Below are positions 47,838 through 57,341 of a stretch of DNA of 64,000 nucleotides, piece after piece (positions within the stretch are counted from its first letter, which is position 1; every line of letters begins with the position of its first letter). The position numbers and the translations under genes were made by a program. The stretch lies in the NCBI GenBank assembly GCA_047967505.1, contig CM106538.1, one strand, 5' to 3'. The DNA is from Dipteris shenzhenensis (taxonomy: Eukaryota > Polypodiophyta > Polypodiopsida > Gleicheniales). The notes under the pieces were generated by a model, which did no database searches, had not been told where the DNA came from, and saw only the letters and a list, made by a program, of their open reading frames with translations.

Positions 47838-49587
47838 ACTGGAGAATTGATTTTGCAGGGAAATGATAAGAAGGTGCGCTACAACATCAGAAGCCGCAAA
47901 AAGGAAGTTGTCAAGGAGGAGTCTTCAACATCAGAGAGTTCAAGCTCTGACTTAACTGATGAAGAAGAAGAGATAGGGTGTAGCTCTGAGGAGTCCAACT
48001 CAGAGGGTGAGGTGGAAGGAGTGGCCTTTGGTCTTTGTCTTGGTGCTGATTGGGATGAGTCAGGAAGGAACAAGGTGGTGGTGCAAGAAGATCCTATAGA
48101 GACACTTCATGTGGAGGATGTGGAGCACACTAAGCGATGCCAACGCAATGAAGAGCTTCTTGGTGATTCTCTATCAGGTAGTGAGAAGCTCCAGTACTTG
48201 GATATGCTAGATGATTTTCCATGTCTCTTTGCAACAGGCTATTCACAGGTTTGACTAGTCTCTCTTGTGGAGCACAAGATTGAGTTGAAGCCAAAAAGCA
48301 AGCCAGTTGTGCAACGCTTAAGGCGATTAGGGGTGATCCAAGCTGAGGCACTAAAGAAAGAGGTAACACAACTTCTTGAGGCGGGATTCATCTTTCCTGT
48401 TGATGATTCAGAATGGATATCTCCTGTAGTTATCACACCAAAGAAAGGAAATAAGTGGCGAGTTTGTGTGGACTTTCATCCTTTGAATGCATGCACTAAG
48501 AGGGATCATTTTTCTTTGCCATTCCAAGATGAAATACTAGACCAAGTAGCAGGGCATGAGATGTATTCTGTATGTGATGGGTATTCTGGGTACTTTCAAA
48601 TTCGTATTCGGGAGGAAGATCAAAAGAAAACATCATTTGTCACACCCTGGGGAGTTTTTGCTTATAGAGTGATGCCTTTTGGGTTGACCAATGCACCAGC
48701 TACATTTCAAAGATTCATGAGTCAAGTCCTAGAGCCTTACTTGGGAAAGTTTATACGGGTGTTTTTGGATGATTTTTGCATTTATTCTCAGTGCATAGAT
48801 CACATTGGAGAAGTTAAAGATGGCCTTAGCTAGGATTGATGAAGCAAAAGGGTGTCTAAATCCTATCAAGTGTCATTTGGCTCAAATAAAAGTAGTCTTG
48901 TTGGGGCATATTGTGTCTCAAGAAGGCCTGCAAATGGATCCTAACAAGGTTCAAGAAATCATGGCATTGCCAAGTCTTGAGAGTGTCATTGGTGTTCGCA
49001 AAATTATAGGAAAGAGCAAGTATTATCAACGCTTTTGTGATGATTTCACAAAGATAGTGCATCCCATGAACTTGTTGACAAGAAAAGGAGTTTCTTTCCA
49101 ATGGGGTGTGAAGCAACAAGAGTCTTTCCAGCAACTTAAGGAGGCCATGAGTAAGGGCCTAATATTGAAGCCCCCTGATTGGTCTCAAGACTTTTATGTA
49201 AATCCAAGTGTATCTTTGCATTCAGTTGGTGCTGTATTGCTACAAAAAGGAGAGCCAAGTAGAATGCAACCCATCTATTATGCCAGCCGACAGCTTACAA
49301 ATGTGGAAACAAGGTATGAAGAAATGAAGTAGCAAGCTCTCTCTTTGGTGTTTTCCATCAGAAAGTTTTGCTTCTATTTATTACCACGACCATTTTTCTT
49401 CCTTACCTCTCAGTCTGTATTAGCATATCTAGTTTGCAAGCCTAATCCTGGGGGGAGATTTGCAAAATGGTTGTTAGAGATTCAAGAGTCCTCTTTCTCT
49501 TTTGTCACTGAAAATACCACTAGGTCCACTATGGCAGATTTGCTCACAAGATGGGAGGATCTAGGAGAAGAAAAGAAATGTAAGTAG
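47838..49587 (+). pseudogene. Ty3/gypsy pol copy A: acidic linker, RT and first RNase H
   Basis: The frame opens GELILQGNDKKVRYNIRSRK, then an acidic Ser/Glu linker (47,925-48,050). RT follows: KIELKPKSKPVVQRLRRLG, WISPVVITPKKGNKWRVCVD, GYSGYFQIRI, RVMPFGLTNAPATFQRFM and catalytic FLDDF (about 48,757-48,771). The connection region (NPIKCHLAQIKVVLLGHIVS) and a weak first RNase H (VSLHSVGAVLLQ, QPIYYASRQLTNVETRYE) run to 49,587. RT copies element RNA into DNA. Breaks: in-frame TGA at 48,252, a one-base frameshift near 48,803, and TAG at 49,330 and 49,585. It begins abruptly after copia sequence and has no gag or protease upstream. Confidence 0.92.
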
Positions 49588-50073
49588 AACATTAAAGATG
49601 AAAGGGATACACCACCAACAGCTTTTGTTTTGTATTTTGATGGGGCTTTTAGTCCTTCATGCCAACAAGGAGCCAGGGGGATAGTCTTGATGAATCCTGA
49701 AGGTCAAGAGGTATGGGCAAGAGGACAAGAGCTTCCAGGTATCACAACTAACAATGCAGCTGAGTATAATGCTTTGATTCTTGGTTTGGAGGGTTGGCTT
49801 CAAAGTCAAGTTAAAGAATTGGAAGTAAGAGGAGATTCTCAGCTTATTATAAATCAAATGCAAGGGCATTACAAGACAAGAAGTCCTTATTTGAAGGAGC
49901 TTAATCAAAAGGCTATGGCACTATGTAGTCAGTTTGATTTTTGCAAGTTTGTTCATATAAACAGAAAAGAAAATCAAAGGGCAGATGAGTTAGCTACTCA
50001 AGCCATTGTAGTACAAGACCGGGGGGTGGTTTCTTTGGTAGACACTGGATGGCTAGAACTACAAGATGTTTAG
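49588..50073 (+). pseudogene. Second, archaeal-type RNase H of the gypsy polyprotein
   Basis: A 147-residue stretch shows the full RNase HI fold signature: YFDGAFSPS (Asp 1), TTNNAAEYNALILGLEGWL (Glu), VRGDSQLIINQMQGHYKTR (Asp 2), and HINRKENQRADELATQA (last Asp). An additional RNase H between the original RNase H and the integrase is the mark of the Tat branch of plant Ty3/gypsy elements (Ogre, Retand and relatives). It lies in the same frame as the RT, separated by TAG stops at 49,585 and 50,071. All four acidic residues are retained, so this is the best-preserved domain of the window. Confidence 0.88.
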
Positions 50074-51298
50074 CAATATGTGGAAGAAGGCATGTTTCCT
50101 CGAGGGTTAACTCCACAACAAAAGCAAAGATTGGTAAGGAAGGCTTGTCCCTATACTATAGTTGATGACATTCTTTATAAATTGGGAAAATATAAGATGC
50201 TTCATCGGGTGGTCCATCCCATGGAGACTAGGAGAATCCTAGAAATGTGTCATGAATGCTCTGGTCATTTTGCTTCAGCAAGCACAGCTAGGAGAATTCT
50301 TAATGCAGGATACTTTTGGCCACGCCTCCATAAGGATGTATATAAATGGTGTCGAAGTTGTAAAGTATGCCAAAAGTTTGGAAGGCGACAGCTAATTCCT
50401 GGGCCCTTGAAGCCTATTCTAGCATATGGACCATTTGAGATGTGGGGGTTGGACTTTGTGGGACCACTCCCTCGCTCATCTCAAGGCAAGCATTATTTAT
50501 TGGTGGCCACAGATTATGCAACTCGATGGGCAGAGGCCAAGGCCACAATCAATACCAAGGCAAGCACAGTTGCAAAAATTTCTCTTTGATCAAATTTGTT
50601 CAGGCTTTGGTTGTCCTTTGGAAATTCTCACTGATGGAGGAACCTCTTTTAGAAATGAACTAAGTGAAGATGTGGTGCATAAGCTAAAGATAAATCATAG
50701 CATGTCCATGCCATACTACCCCCAATGTAATGGCTTGGTTGAGAAAACAAATGGATTGTTGTTGGGAAAGCTTGTTAACACCAAGAAAAGGCATTCGGAT
50801 AGGCACTTGGCAGAAGTTTTATGGGCTTACAGAACCACACACAAGCTAGCTATTGGGTTTACACCATTCCAACTAGTGTATGGAATAGAAGCCATTTTAC
50901 CCATTGAATTGGAGATACATAGTCTTCGCACAGCTGTTGCAAGAATAGAAGGACAGGAGGATGCCTATGCTCAACGCTTGGTACAGCTAGAAGGCTTGGA
51001 TGAATGCAAATTACAGGCCTTACAAAACTTGGAATCTTCTCAAAAAAGGCGCAAGGCCCGTTTTGACACCAAATTATGCAAGAAGAAAGATATTGCAGAA
51101 GGAGATTTGGTAATGAGATTTGATAGCCGTCTAGACAAGCAGCTAGACAAAAAGATTATCGGTCGATCGAAGAGACCATATCGAGTCAAAAAGAAGTTCA
51201 TGAATGGAACCTATCAGCTTGAGGAGGTTGATGGCATGGTGATGCCCGGATGCACCAATGAGTATCGCCTTAAATTCTTCTATGCTCGACCACCTTGA
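50074..51298 (+). pseudogene. Gypsy integrase of copy A
   Basis: The zinc-binding part is visible (MCHECSGHFASASTARRIL ... WCRSCKVCQKFG, about 50,245-50,385). The catalytic core follows: WGLDFVGPLPRS (Asp), LTDGGTSFRNEL (Asp), and YYPQCNGLVEKTNGLL (Glu). A basic C-terminal part (RKARFDTKLCKKKDIAEGDL, RPYRVKKKFMNGTYQL) ends at a TGA at 51,296. Integrase inserts the cDNA into chromosomes. A single extra A in the A5 run at 50,574-50,578 shifts the frame between the first and second Asp; both halves otherwise read cleanly. The polypurine tract and LTR follow within 30 bp. Confidence 0.92.
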
Positions 51299-51310
51299 GG
51301 GCCAGCAGCT

Positions 51311-51323
51311 GGGGGGGGAAAGA
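51311..51323 (+). promoter_or_regulatory. Polypurine tract of gypsy copy A
   Basis: GGGGGGGGAAAGA directly precedes the LTR start TGTGATGCC. Confidence 0.85.
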
Positions 51324-52345
51324 TGTGATGCCAAAAATTGATATTTTTAATTTGGCATTGGTATTGTTTTTCTCTATGTTTGATAAGAGGTTGAGTATCA
51401 AGTGATAGCCTAGCGGCTCTCACTTATTCCTATTTTCTATGATATTATATGGGATGGAGAGGTTGAGTGGAATGGCTCATTGTAAATACCATAGGTATGA
51501 ATTATAAATACCTTGGTATGGGGTGAGAGTTATTTGTGTATGGGATATTATGAAGTTTTTTAGAAAATAGGAAGAGTGAGTCATATAAAGAGGTGGGCTC
51601 ATGTCCATGTGTTCCAATAATATAAGAGAGGGCACATGCCAAGCATGTGGAAGGCATGTGGAGGAGTGTGAAGTCAAGAGGAATCCTTCTAGAACTCCTA
51701 TGTGGAATAAGGAGGATGTGGACATGTGGAAAAGAAAGGGTCCATGTGAGGAGACTCTTGACTTTCTCAATATTTTAAGAGTCTTGAACATCTTGTGATG
51801 GGACATATGGCAAGAGTAGCCAAAAAGGACATGGATGGTGACATACATGCTTATGTGATTGATGGGGAAAGGAATCTACAGGCAGCAATTGTAAATGGGT
51901 AAAGGAGGGTAACAAAATCTCTATAAAAGGAGCCCTCCTCTCCCTTGTTCATCAATCTCTTCCACCATTAGGCCTCATGTTGCTGTAGCTCTAGTCTCCC
52001 CAAGCCTCTTCCATGAGCCTTCTCTCCCTCTTGTAGATATTCTCTTATGTAGACTCTTGAGTCCATTTCTCTCTAGTTTATTCTCTCTCTATGAGTAGTC
52101 TTGGAGCTTTCACTCCCTCTTATATGTATGAAACCTCTTCTTCTCCCTTGTGTTTATAGTGTTGGAGTGGATTCTCACTCTATTTGTAATGAAGGTCACT
52201 TTAGGTTCTCTCTCTCTTGAGTGTCTCTTCCCTTTTCTTTCTTTCAAAGCCTTAAAAGTTCTTTCTATTCGGCTGCTCACTGTGCACACATGGTCCATCT
52301 GTTTCCTAAGCCAGCATGCAAACTTCTTCCCCTCTTCTAGGCAAA
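51324..52345 (+). repeat. 3' LTR of gypsy copy A (~1.0 kb)
   Basis: It starts TGTGATGCCAAAAATTG after the polypurine tract. The part from 51,461 on matches window positions 1-935. 'tctataaaaggagccctcct' (near 51,919) is a likely TATA region. The right end is set where similarity to the other copy stops (around 'aatctatgag'), so it is uncertain by tens of bases. Confidence 0.8.
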
Positions 52346-52435
52346 ATCTATGAGTGGTGGATCGTCGATTAAGGTGGAGTCTTGAGGGAGCATCTTGCTC
52401 ACGCGAAATTAGCATGGGTGGAGGGCAGTTTTCAT

Positions 52436-52945
52436 GATGACAGTTTGACCCCCTATTAGTATTTTGCTCATAACTTTCTGCTGGATAGTCGGATTTTAAT
52501 GAAATTTATATCAGCGCGAAGCTCTCTTTAAGGCGCATGTTTATATTGATTAGATCTTGAATCCGATACTACTGCAAAAAGTTAAGATTCTTTGTGTCTG
52601 ACAGTCTATTTTCATGATAGTTTTTACCCCTATCTAGTAAACTATCCATAATATTTTGGCCGCTTCTCTGTTTCTTATGAAACATATATCAGCACAAAGC
52701 TCTCTTTAAGGCGCATGTCTCTAGGTACTTAGATCTTGAATCAGATATTGCTACAAAATGTTATGAGTCTCTGTGTCTGATAGTTTTTACCCCCTTCCAG
52801 TAAACTGTCCATATCTCTTCAACCGTCTATCTATTTTCAATGAAACTTATATCAGTGCGAAGCCCATATTAAGGCATATCTCTTTGTGTGCTTGAATATC
52901 TGATATCATGTCTCTAGTGAAAGTTATAGGCTTCTGTGTCTAATG
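52436..52945. repeat. Three tandem ~165-180-bp units downstream of the gypsy LTR
   Basis: Units at 52,436-52,615, 52,616-52,778 and 52,779-52,945 share 'gatag(t)ttt(t)acccc', 'tccata', 'atgaaa(c)ttatatcag' and 'gcgaagctctctttaaggcg'. The position just past an LTR suggests the 5' leader of an element that begins here. I see no primer-binding site I trust. No coding sequence. Confidence 0.75.
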
Positions 52946-53295
52946 ATAGTTTGTAGAGTGTTTTGAGCTATGTGTAAAGGTGTCTATGAAGGAGGTGAAT
53001 CTACCCATCCGACCTAATCAGCCCCTTCAAACTCCTCGATATATATCAGTTCATGTCATGTTGAGCCACAAGATCTTCTTTCAACAACGTATCGCTCTTC
53101 TCTTTGGCACAGACCGGCTTGCTGAGATTATGGCCTCTGCTGATCCTTTCCTTCTCCCTATGCTTTGATTACAACATCACTTGGGATGTTACCATCTTCA
53201 TTCTCATCTGAGGGAGGAAAGTATGGTGTGGTATCTTGGCATAAAAGCTTTTTTCTAATGTCCCATTCTCAATGATAAATATCTTTGGCTGTCAG

Positions 53296-53424
53296 TTCGA
53301 AAGCACCAGGAGGTGAAGAGGTGTGTGAAGTTTATTACCCCCAACTTCATGTCACAAACTGCATGTGACATGAAGTTGGGGGTAATAAACTTCACGCACC
53401 TCTTCACTTCCTGCTGCTTTCGAA
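53296..53424. repeat. Near-perfect hairpin, 60-bp arms, 9-nt loop
   Basis: The arms are 53,296-53,355 and 53,365-53,424; about 57 of 60 bases pair. The core includes 'gtttattacccccaacttca' and its complement. A transcript through it would fold into one long stem. The right flank (from 53,428) is inverted gypsy-LTR sequence. Confidence 0.9.
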
Positions 53425-53427
53425 GAG

Positions 53428-53500
53428 GGAGAGAAGGCTCATGGAAGAGGCTTGGGGAGACTAGAGCTACAGCAACATGAGGCCTAATGGTGGAGGTATT
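53428..53500 (-). repeat. Inverted gypsy LTR fragment
   Basis: The reverse complement ('accattaggcctcatgttgc' to 'catgagccttctctccctct') matches 51,963-52,030 closely. It lies in the opposite orientation to the nearby LTR and touches the hairpin. Confidence 0.8.
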
Positions 53501-54200
53501 GATCACGGGAAGGTATCTCCAATTTTGAGACATAGTGTAATTCAAAACTGAAAGTATTATTAGAATATATCAACGAGGGCCGTTGTTGCTTTCCATCACA
53601 TCTAGATCACAATATTTACAAAGAGAGATTCCCACTTTGACATAGAAATGGAAGCCCTGAAGATCAATGGAATACACAAATGGAAGCTCTGAAGATCAAT
53701 GGAATGCACAAAGAGAAGAATTTGAAACATAAGCAAGACATTATGAATCTTGGTATCATCAAGAAAATAGAGTCTCCTCTTAAGAGCCTATTCCCTCTAT
53801 TAGAATGAAGTGCATTCAAAATCAATGCACCATGGTGATGGTTTCGAGGAGGACCTACATGCAACACTTATAACTTCGGAGTAATATTATTAGGAATATT
53901 GGATAAGATCCTCTAAAAATATGAGATTTCTAGAAAACAAGCATTGAAAGGTAGTTAGACATCATGTTGAAAGGTATTTAGACATCATCTGGAAATAGGT
54001 GATTACAAGAATGAGAGCACCTCAATTTTAATCTACCTAGTACCATCCTAGATCAGTCATACCAATTGGAACATTAAAGAAATGGTTGATAGTTCAAAAT
54101 TTTGGAAGTATAAGATTGAACAACCTACTAATTATTTCAAGTCACCTTTGAATCAAAAATCATCCCAAATTCCAATCTAGCTTTCATGGTCATTGGGTTC
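53501..54200. other. Unassigned DNA, probably decayed element sequence
   Basis: Minor duplications are present (for example 'atggaagc(c/t)ctgaagatcaa' at 53,649 and 53,682). No gene is visible. Confidence 0.4.
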
Positions 54201-54204
54201 TTCC

Positions 54205-55125
54205 ACCACAATGATTTCCTCTTCCTCGAAAATTCCCTCAATTGCTACTGAATTGGCCACCTTGGTCGTACTGTTTCTTGTGGCAATCTCTTTCAGTGTC
54301 CAAACTTATGATAGTAGTTGCATTGAATGTTTGACACATTGATGGATGCATTCCCTCATCATTGGAATATTCCTCAATTGGAATGATTTCCTCTTGGATT
54401 TTGATTCTAATGTTGCTGAGGATGATGATAATGCTGATTATGACTCTGATTTTGACTTTGATTCTGACTTTGTTGTTGATGATGACCACTTTGTTGGAAT
54501 GATCTACCTCTGCCTCTGCTTCTATCTAAAGTTGTGAATGCTTGATCATTGGAATGATCTTTGCACGTGTGAATGGCTTGCGTCCTGAGTTCTTCACCAA
54601 GTAAAACTGGCTGGAGCTCTTCCAGTGTCAAAATTTATCGTTGAATGGCAATACTCTAGACTAGATTCTTGTATCCCTCTCCTAGTCCATTTAGGATGAC
54701 TTGAACCATTTCTAAAGGATTCATGGTCTCTCCTGCTGCTGTGAGTTGATTGTTATAATCCTTGATCCTTAGTAGCTAAGCATGACCCATTTCATTGCTA
54801 TTGCGGAAACTCTGGCTGATTTGGTTTCTTAGTGTGAGAATCTTGGAAGTGTTCTTAGACTCGTAAAGAACTACGAACATATCCTATGCTTCTTTTGATG
54901 TCTTGAATTTGTTGAGTTGTCCTAGCATGACATCTTGCACATTTTGCTTGATCAAATGATATGCATATTTGTCTTTCTTGTCCCATTTTACCTACCTCAG
55001 GCAATGGCAGGATTTGCTACTATAGGTGCAGACACTGTTGGTGTAGCTATAGATCCCACCGTAGATCCTATTAGTGCTGTGACAACAGGTGGAGTAGAGC
55101 TACTATTGATGGCTCATCCAATGGT
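54205..55125 (-). pseudogene. Ty1/copia gag remnant (UBN2-like)
   Basis: Reading leftward on the minus strand: an early block (WDKKDKYAYHLIKQNVQDVM), then LNKFKTSKEA*DMFVVLYES, LLRIKDYNNQLTAAGE, MVQVILNGLGEGYKNLV and LEELQPVLLGEELRTQAI. An Arg/Gly and Gln/Asn/His-rich tail follows, then a degenerate zinc knuckle (HKFGH*KRDCHKK, about 54,300-54,260). This order matches copia Gag, which packages element RNA. Several stops and lost start sites mark it as a pseudogene. Its upstream end is cut by the element at 55,131. Confidence 0.8.
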
Positions 55126-55130
55126 CTAGG

Positions 55131-55419
55131 TGTTGGGATATCTCAAGGTGTATGCCTCAGGCACACCTTATGTTTCTATGTGTGAGTGCTAGAGGCACAG
55201 TTAGGTGCCCACAAGCACAGTTAGGTGGTGGAAAAGCCACATAGGATGATTGAGTGAATCTAGGAGCAGATTGAGGAGATGATTGAGGAGCTTTGAGGTC
55301 ATCAGTGATGTCAGTGACCTTGTATGAGGTGCCTACTTAAGGACCTCTTTCTTCTTCATTCTATAAGCAAGTATTCTGAATTTGTGTCAACTCTACTCTT
55401 TCCTTTCAGCATTCCAACA
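55131..55419 (+). repeat. 5' LTR of element D
   Basis: TGTTGGGATATCTC ... ATTCCAACA, no difference to the 3' LTR by eye. Confidence 0.95.
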
Positions 55420-55432
55420 TGGTATCAGAGCC
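55420..55432 (+). promoter_or_regulatory. Primer-binding site of element D
   Basis: TGGTATCAGAGCC, the canonical initiator tRNA-Met site, directly after the LTR. Confidence 0.95.
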
Positions 55433-56278
55433 CTTTGATCCCCCTTGAGCCCATTTCTGCCACATCATCATCTTCTTCTTCATCTTCTTCTTCTCCATTT
55501 TCCTCTTTCTTCCCAAAATCTTTGAGAGCTTGGTTCTCCATCTACAAACAGCCATTGCCCAAACCCTCTGAGCTGGAAACTCCTCTAGTATGGGCGAACT
55601 TCCACCTGCAAGCAATTGAAGAAAAAACGTCTGTGGTGGCTGCCATTCTCCAAACAGCGAATTTCTTCTGTTGCTCAATACTCCCTGCATACTCCGCCAT
55701 TGCCTGAGCCCTCTTAGGAGTAGATGGGCGACCTCAAGACGAAGATTTTGAGCCATTTTTCAGGTCATTTGGTTCAGTAACGAGGGAGAAATCGTCAAAA
55801 CTCAGTTTCAGCCTGTAGCAACTCTCCCGGGCAAAAGTGCGCACCATTTCGTCCAACCTCTGTGCTGGACCTTCTCTGGTATATGAGCTTTCTTTTGCTT
55901 TAGAAAGCCCTCTTTTCCTTGCTTTGAAGAGTGAGCTACAAGCCCTCCAAGTTCAGCTTTTCAGTTTTGACAGTTTTGGACAAGTTTTTGAAGATGATGC
56001 TACATAAAATGCTACTCTAGCATTTCTGGTTTTTTGAAGCTTTCAATAACTTCAGTACAAGTGTGGATTCAGTTTTGTTTTGACTTGCTAGACCTGGTTT
56101 TGATTGGAAAGTGTTTATTTCATCCACTTCTATGAAGCATGTAAAAGGAAGCATCATTGTTTGAAATCTAGTCACTACTATTTGCTACATTAAATGCTTA
56201 TATTTTGAAGCATTTCAGTTGTTATTCTAAGCCCTGTAAGAGAGAAGACACTACCCAATACTTGGGTTAGAGCCTCTC

Positions 56279-56671
56279 ATGGCTTGCTTATGCAAAATAT
56301 GTGAAAAGCCAAAACATAAAGCAATGTCTTGTTATGCTACAAAGGATGAAAATGCCAACCTGACTTCCTTATTGAAGATTGCCAAAACAATGGTTGCCAA
56401 AAAGGAAGCAAATATAGAGATCTACACTCTCATGGCACTTTTATTTGACTCCAAGTACAAGAAAAAGATGAAGGTCAGATATGCTTCTCTACACAACTAT
56501 GGAGATGACAAGATAATTGTTCTCATGAAGGATATGACTTTCAGATCCACTTGTTCTATCATAGTACCATCTTATAAGGCACTAGACACTGCCCATGTGG
56601 TAAGACCTTGCCTTGACATGGATATTTTGCCTCCACAAGATGAGGCATCCCATGAAGATTATGCATTTTAA
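56279..56671 (+). CDS. 130-residue ORF inside element D, function unknown
   Basis: This is the only substantial sense-strand frame of the element. It starts ATG GCT and runs without a stop. The start MACLCKICEKPKHKAMSCYA contains closely spaced cysteines and a histidine (C-x2-C ... C), loosely recalling a zinc-binding knuckle. The rest is Lys-rich and then mixed (LMALLFDSKYKKKMKVRYAS), ending acidic. I recognise no family. It could be a gag remnant or a captured host exon. The frame is intact in a recently inserted element, but nothing shows that it is translated. An Arg/Lys-rich minus-strand frame at 55,406-55,756 is considered a by-product of CTT-rich sequence. Confidence 0.35.
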   Translation: MACLCKICEKPKHKAMSCYATKDENANLTSLLKIAKTMVAKKEANIEIYTLMALLFDSKYKKKMKVRYASLHNYGDDKIIVLMKDMTFRSTCSIIVPSYKALDTAHVVRPCLDMDILPPQDEASHEDYAF

Positions 56672-57034
56672 ACTCATCTCTATGTATGCTCCAGATCACT
56701 CTTTTAATGTCAAGGTACTCAGCCTGGATAGTCCTCCAAAATGAATGAAAATAAACTATTGTGTTTTGTGTGTTTTGTAAACACCTCTGGTCACCTTATG
56801 ATGTAGGCCATGTGTATGTTTTGTTCCATGGTACCTCTTGCAGACATTGTGTGCATGTACATGCAAGGGAGATAACCATTGGAAGGTCTGTTTGTATCCC
56901 TTTCTGTTTACCTTACACCCAAGGGAACCCTTGCTAGCATGAGAACCTAGCCATAGATTTATCCTTGACCACCATGAGATGGCATGAGAAACTATGAGAC
57001 TAGATGTATCCTTGACATAGCTTGAGGCATTTCC

Positions 57035-57047
57035 TTGAGGGGGGGTT
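57035..57047 (+). promoter_or_regulatory. Polypurine tract of element D
   Basis: TTGAGGGGGGGTT lies directly before the 3' LTR. Confidence 0.8.
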
Positions 57048-57336
57048 TGTTGGGATATCTCAAGGTGTATGCCTCAGGCACACCTTATGTTTCTATGTGT
57101 GAGTGCTAGAGGCACAGTTAGGTGCCCACAAGCACAGTTAGGTGGTGGAAAAGCCACATAGGATGATTGAGTGAATCTAGGAGCAGATTGAGGAGATGAT
57201 TGAGGAGCTTTGAGGTCATCAGTGATGTCAGTGACCTTGTATGAGGTGCCTACTTAAGGACCTCTTTCTTCTTCATTCTATAAGCAAGTATTCTGAATTT
57301 GTGTCAACTCTACTCTTTCCTTTCAGCATTCCAACA
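57048..57336 (+). repeat. 3' LTR of element D
   Basis: Same 289 bp as the 5' copy, followed by the CTAGG target duplication. Confidence 0.95.
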
Positions 57337-57341
57337 CTAGG

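Larger units (their letters stand above)
55131..57336 (+). mobile_element. Young 2.2-kb non-autonomous copia-type LTR element (D)
   Basis: The LTRs at 55,131-55,419 and 57,048-57,336 are both 289 bp and appear identical. The ends are TG...CA, flanked by an exact 5-bp duplication CTAGG (55,126-55,130 and 57,337-57,341). A perfect primer-binding site and a polypurine tract are in place. The 1.6-kb interior carries one 130-codon frame but no protease, RT or integrase. The size is larger than classical TRIMs and smaller than most LARDs. Every structural requirement for mobilisation in trans is intact, so it may have moved recently. Its older relative is the LTR at 1,978-2,268. Confidence 0.93.

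Noticed and set aside
51477-51848. 123-residue minus-strand ORF
   Set aside because: Antisense to the gypsy LTR, and broken in the other LTR copy at the window start.
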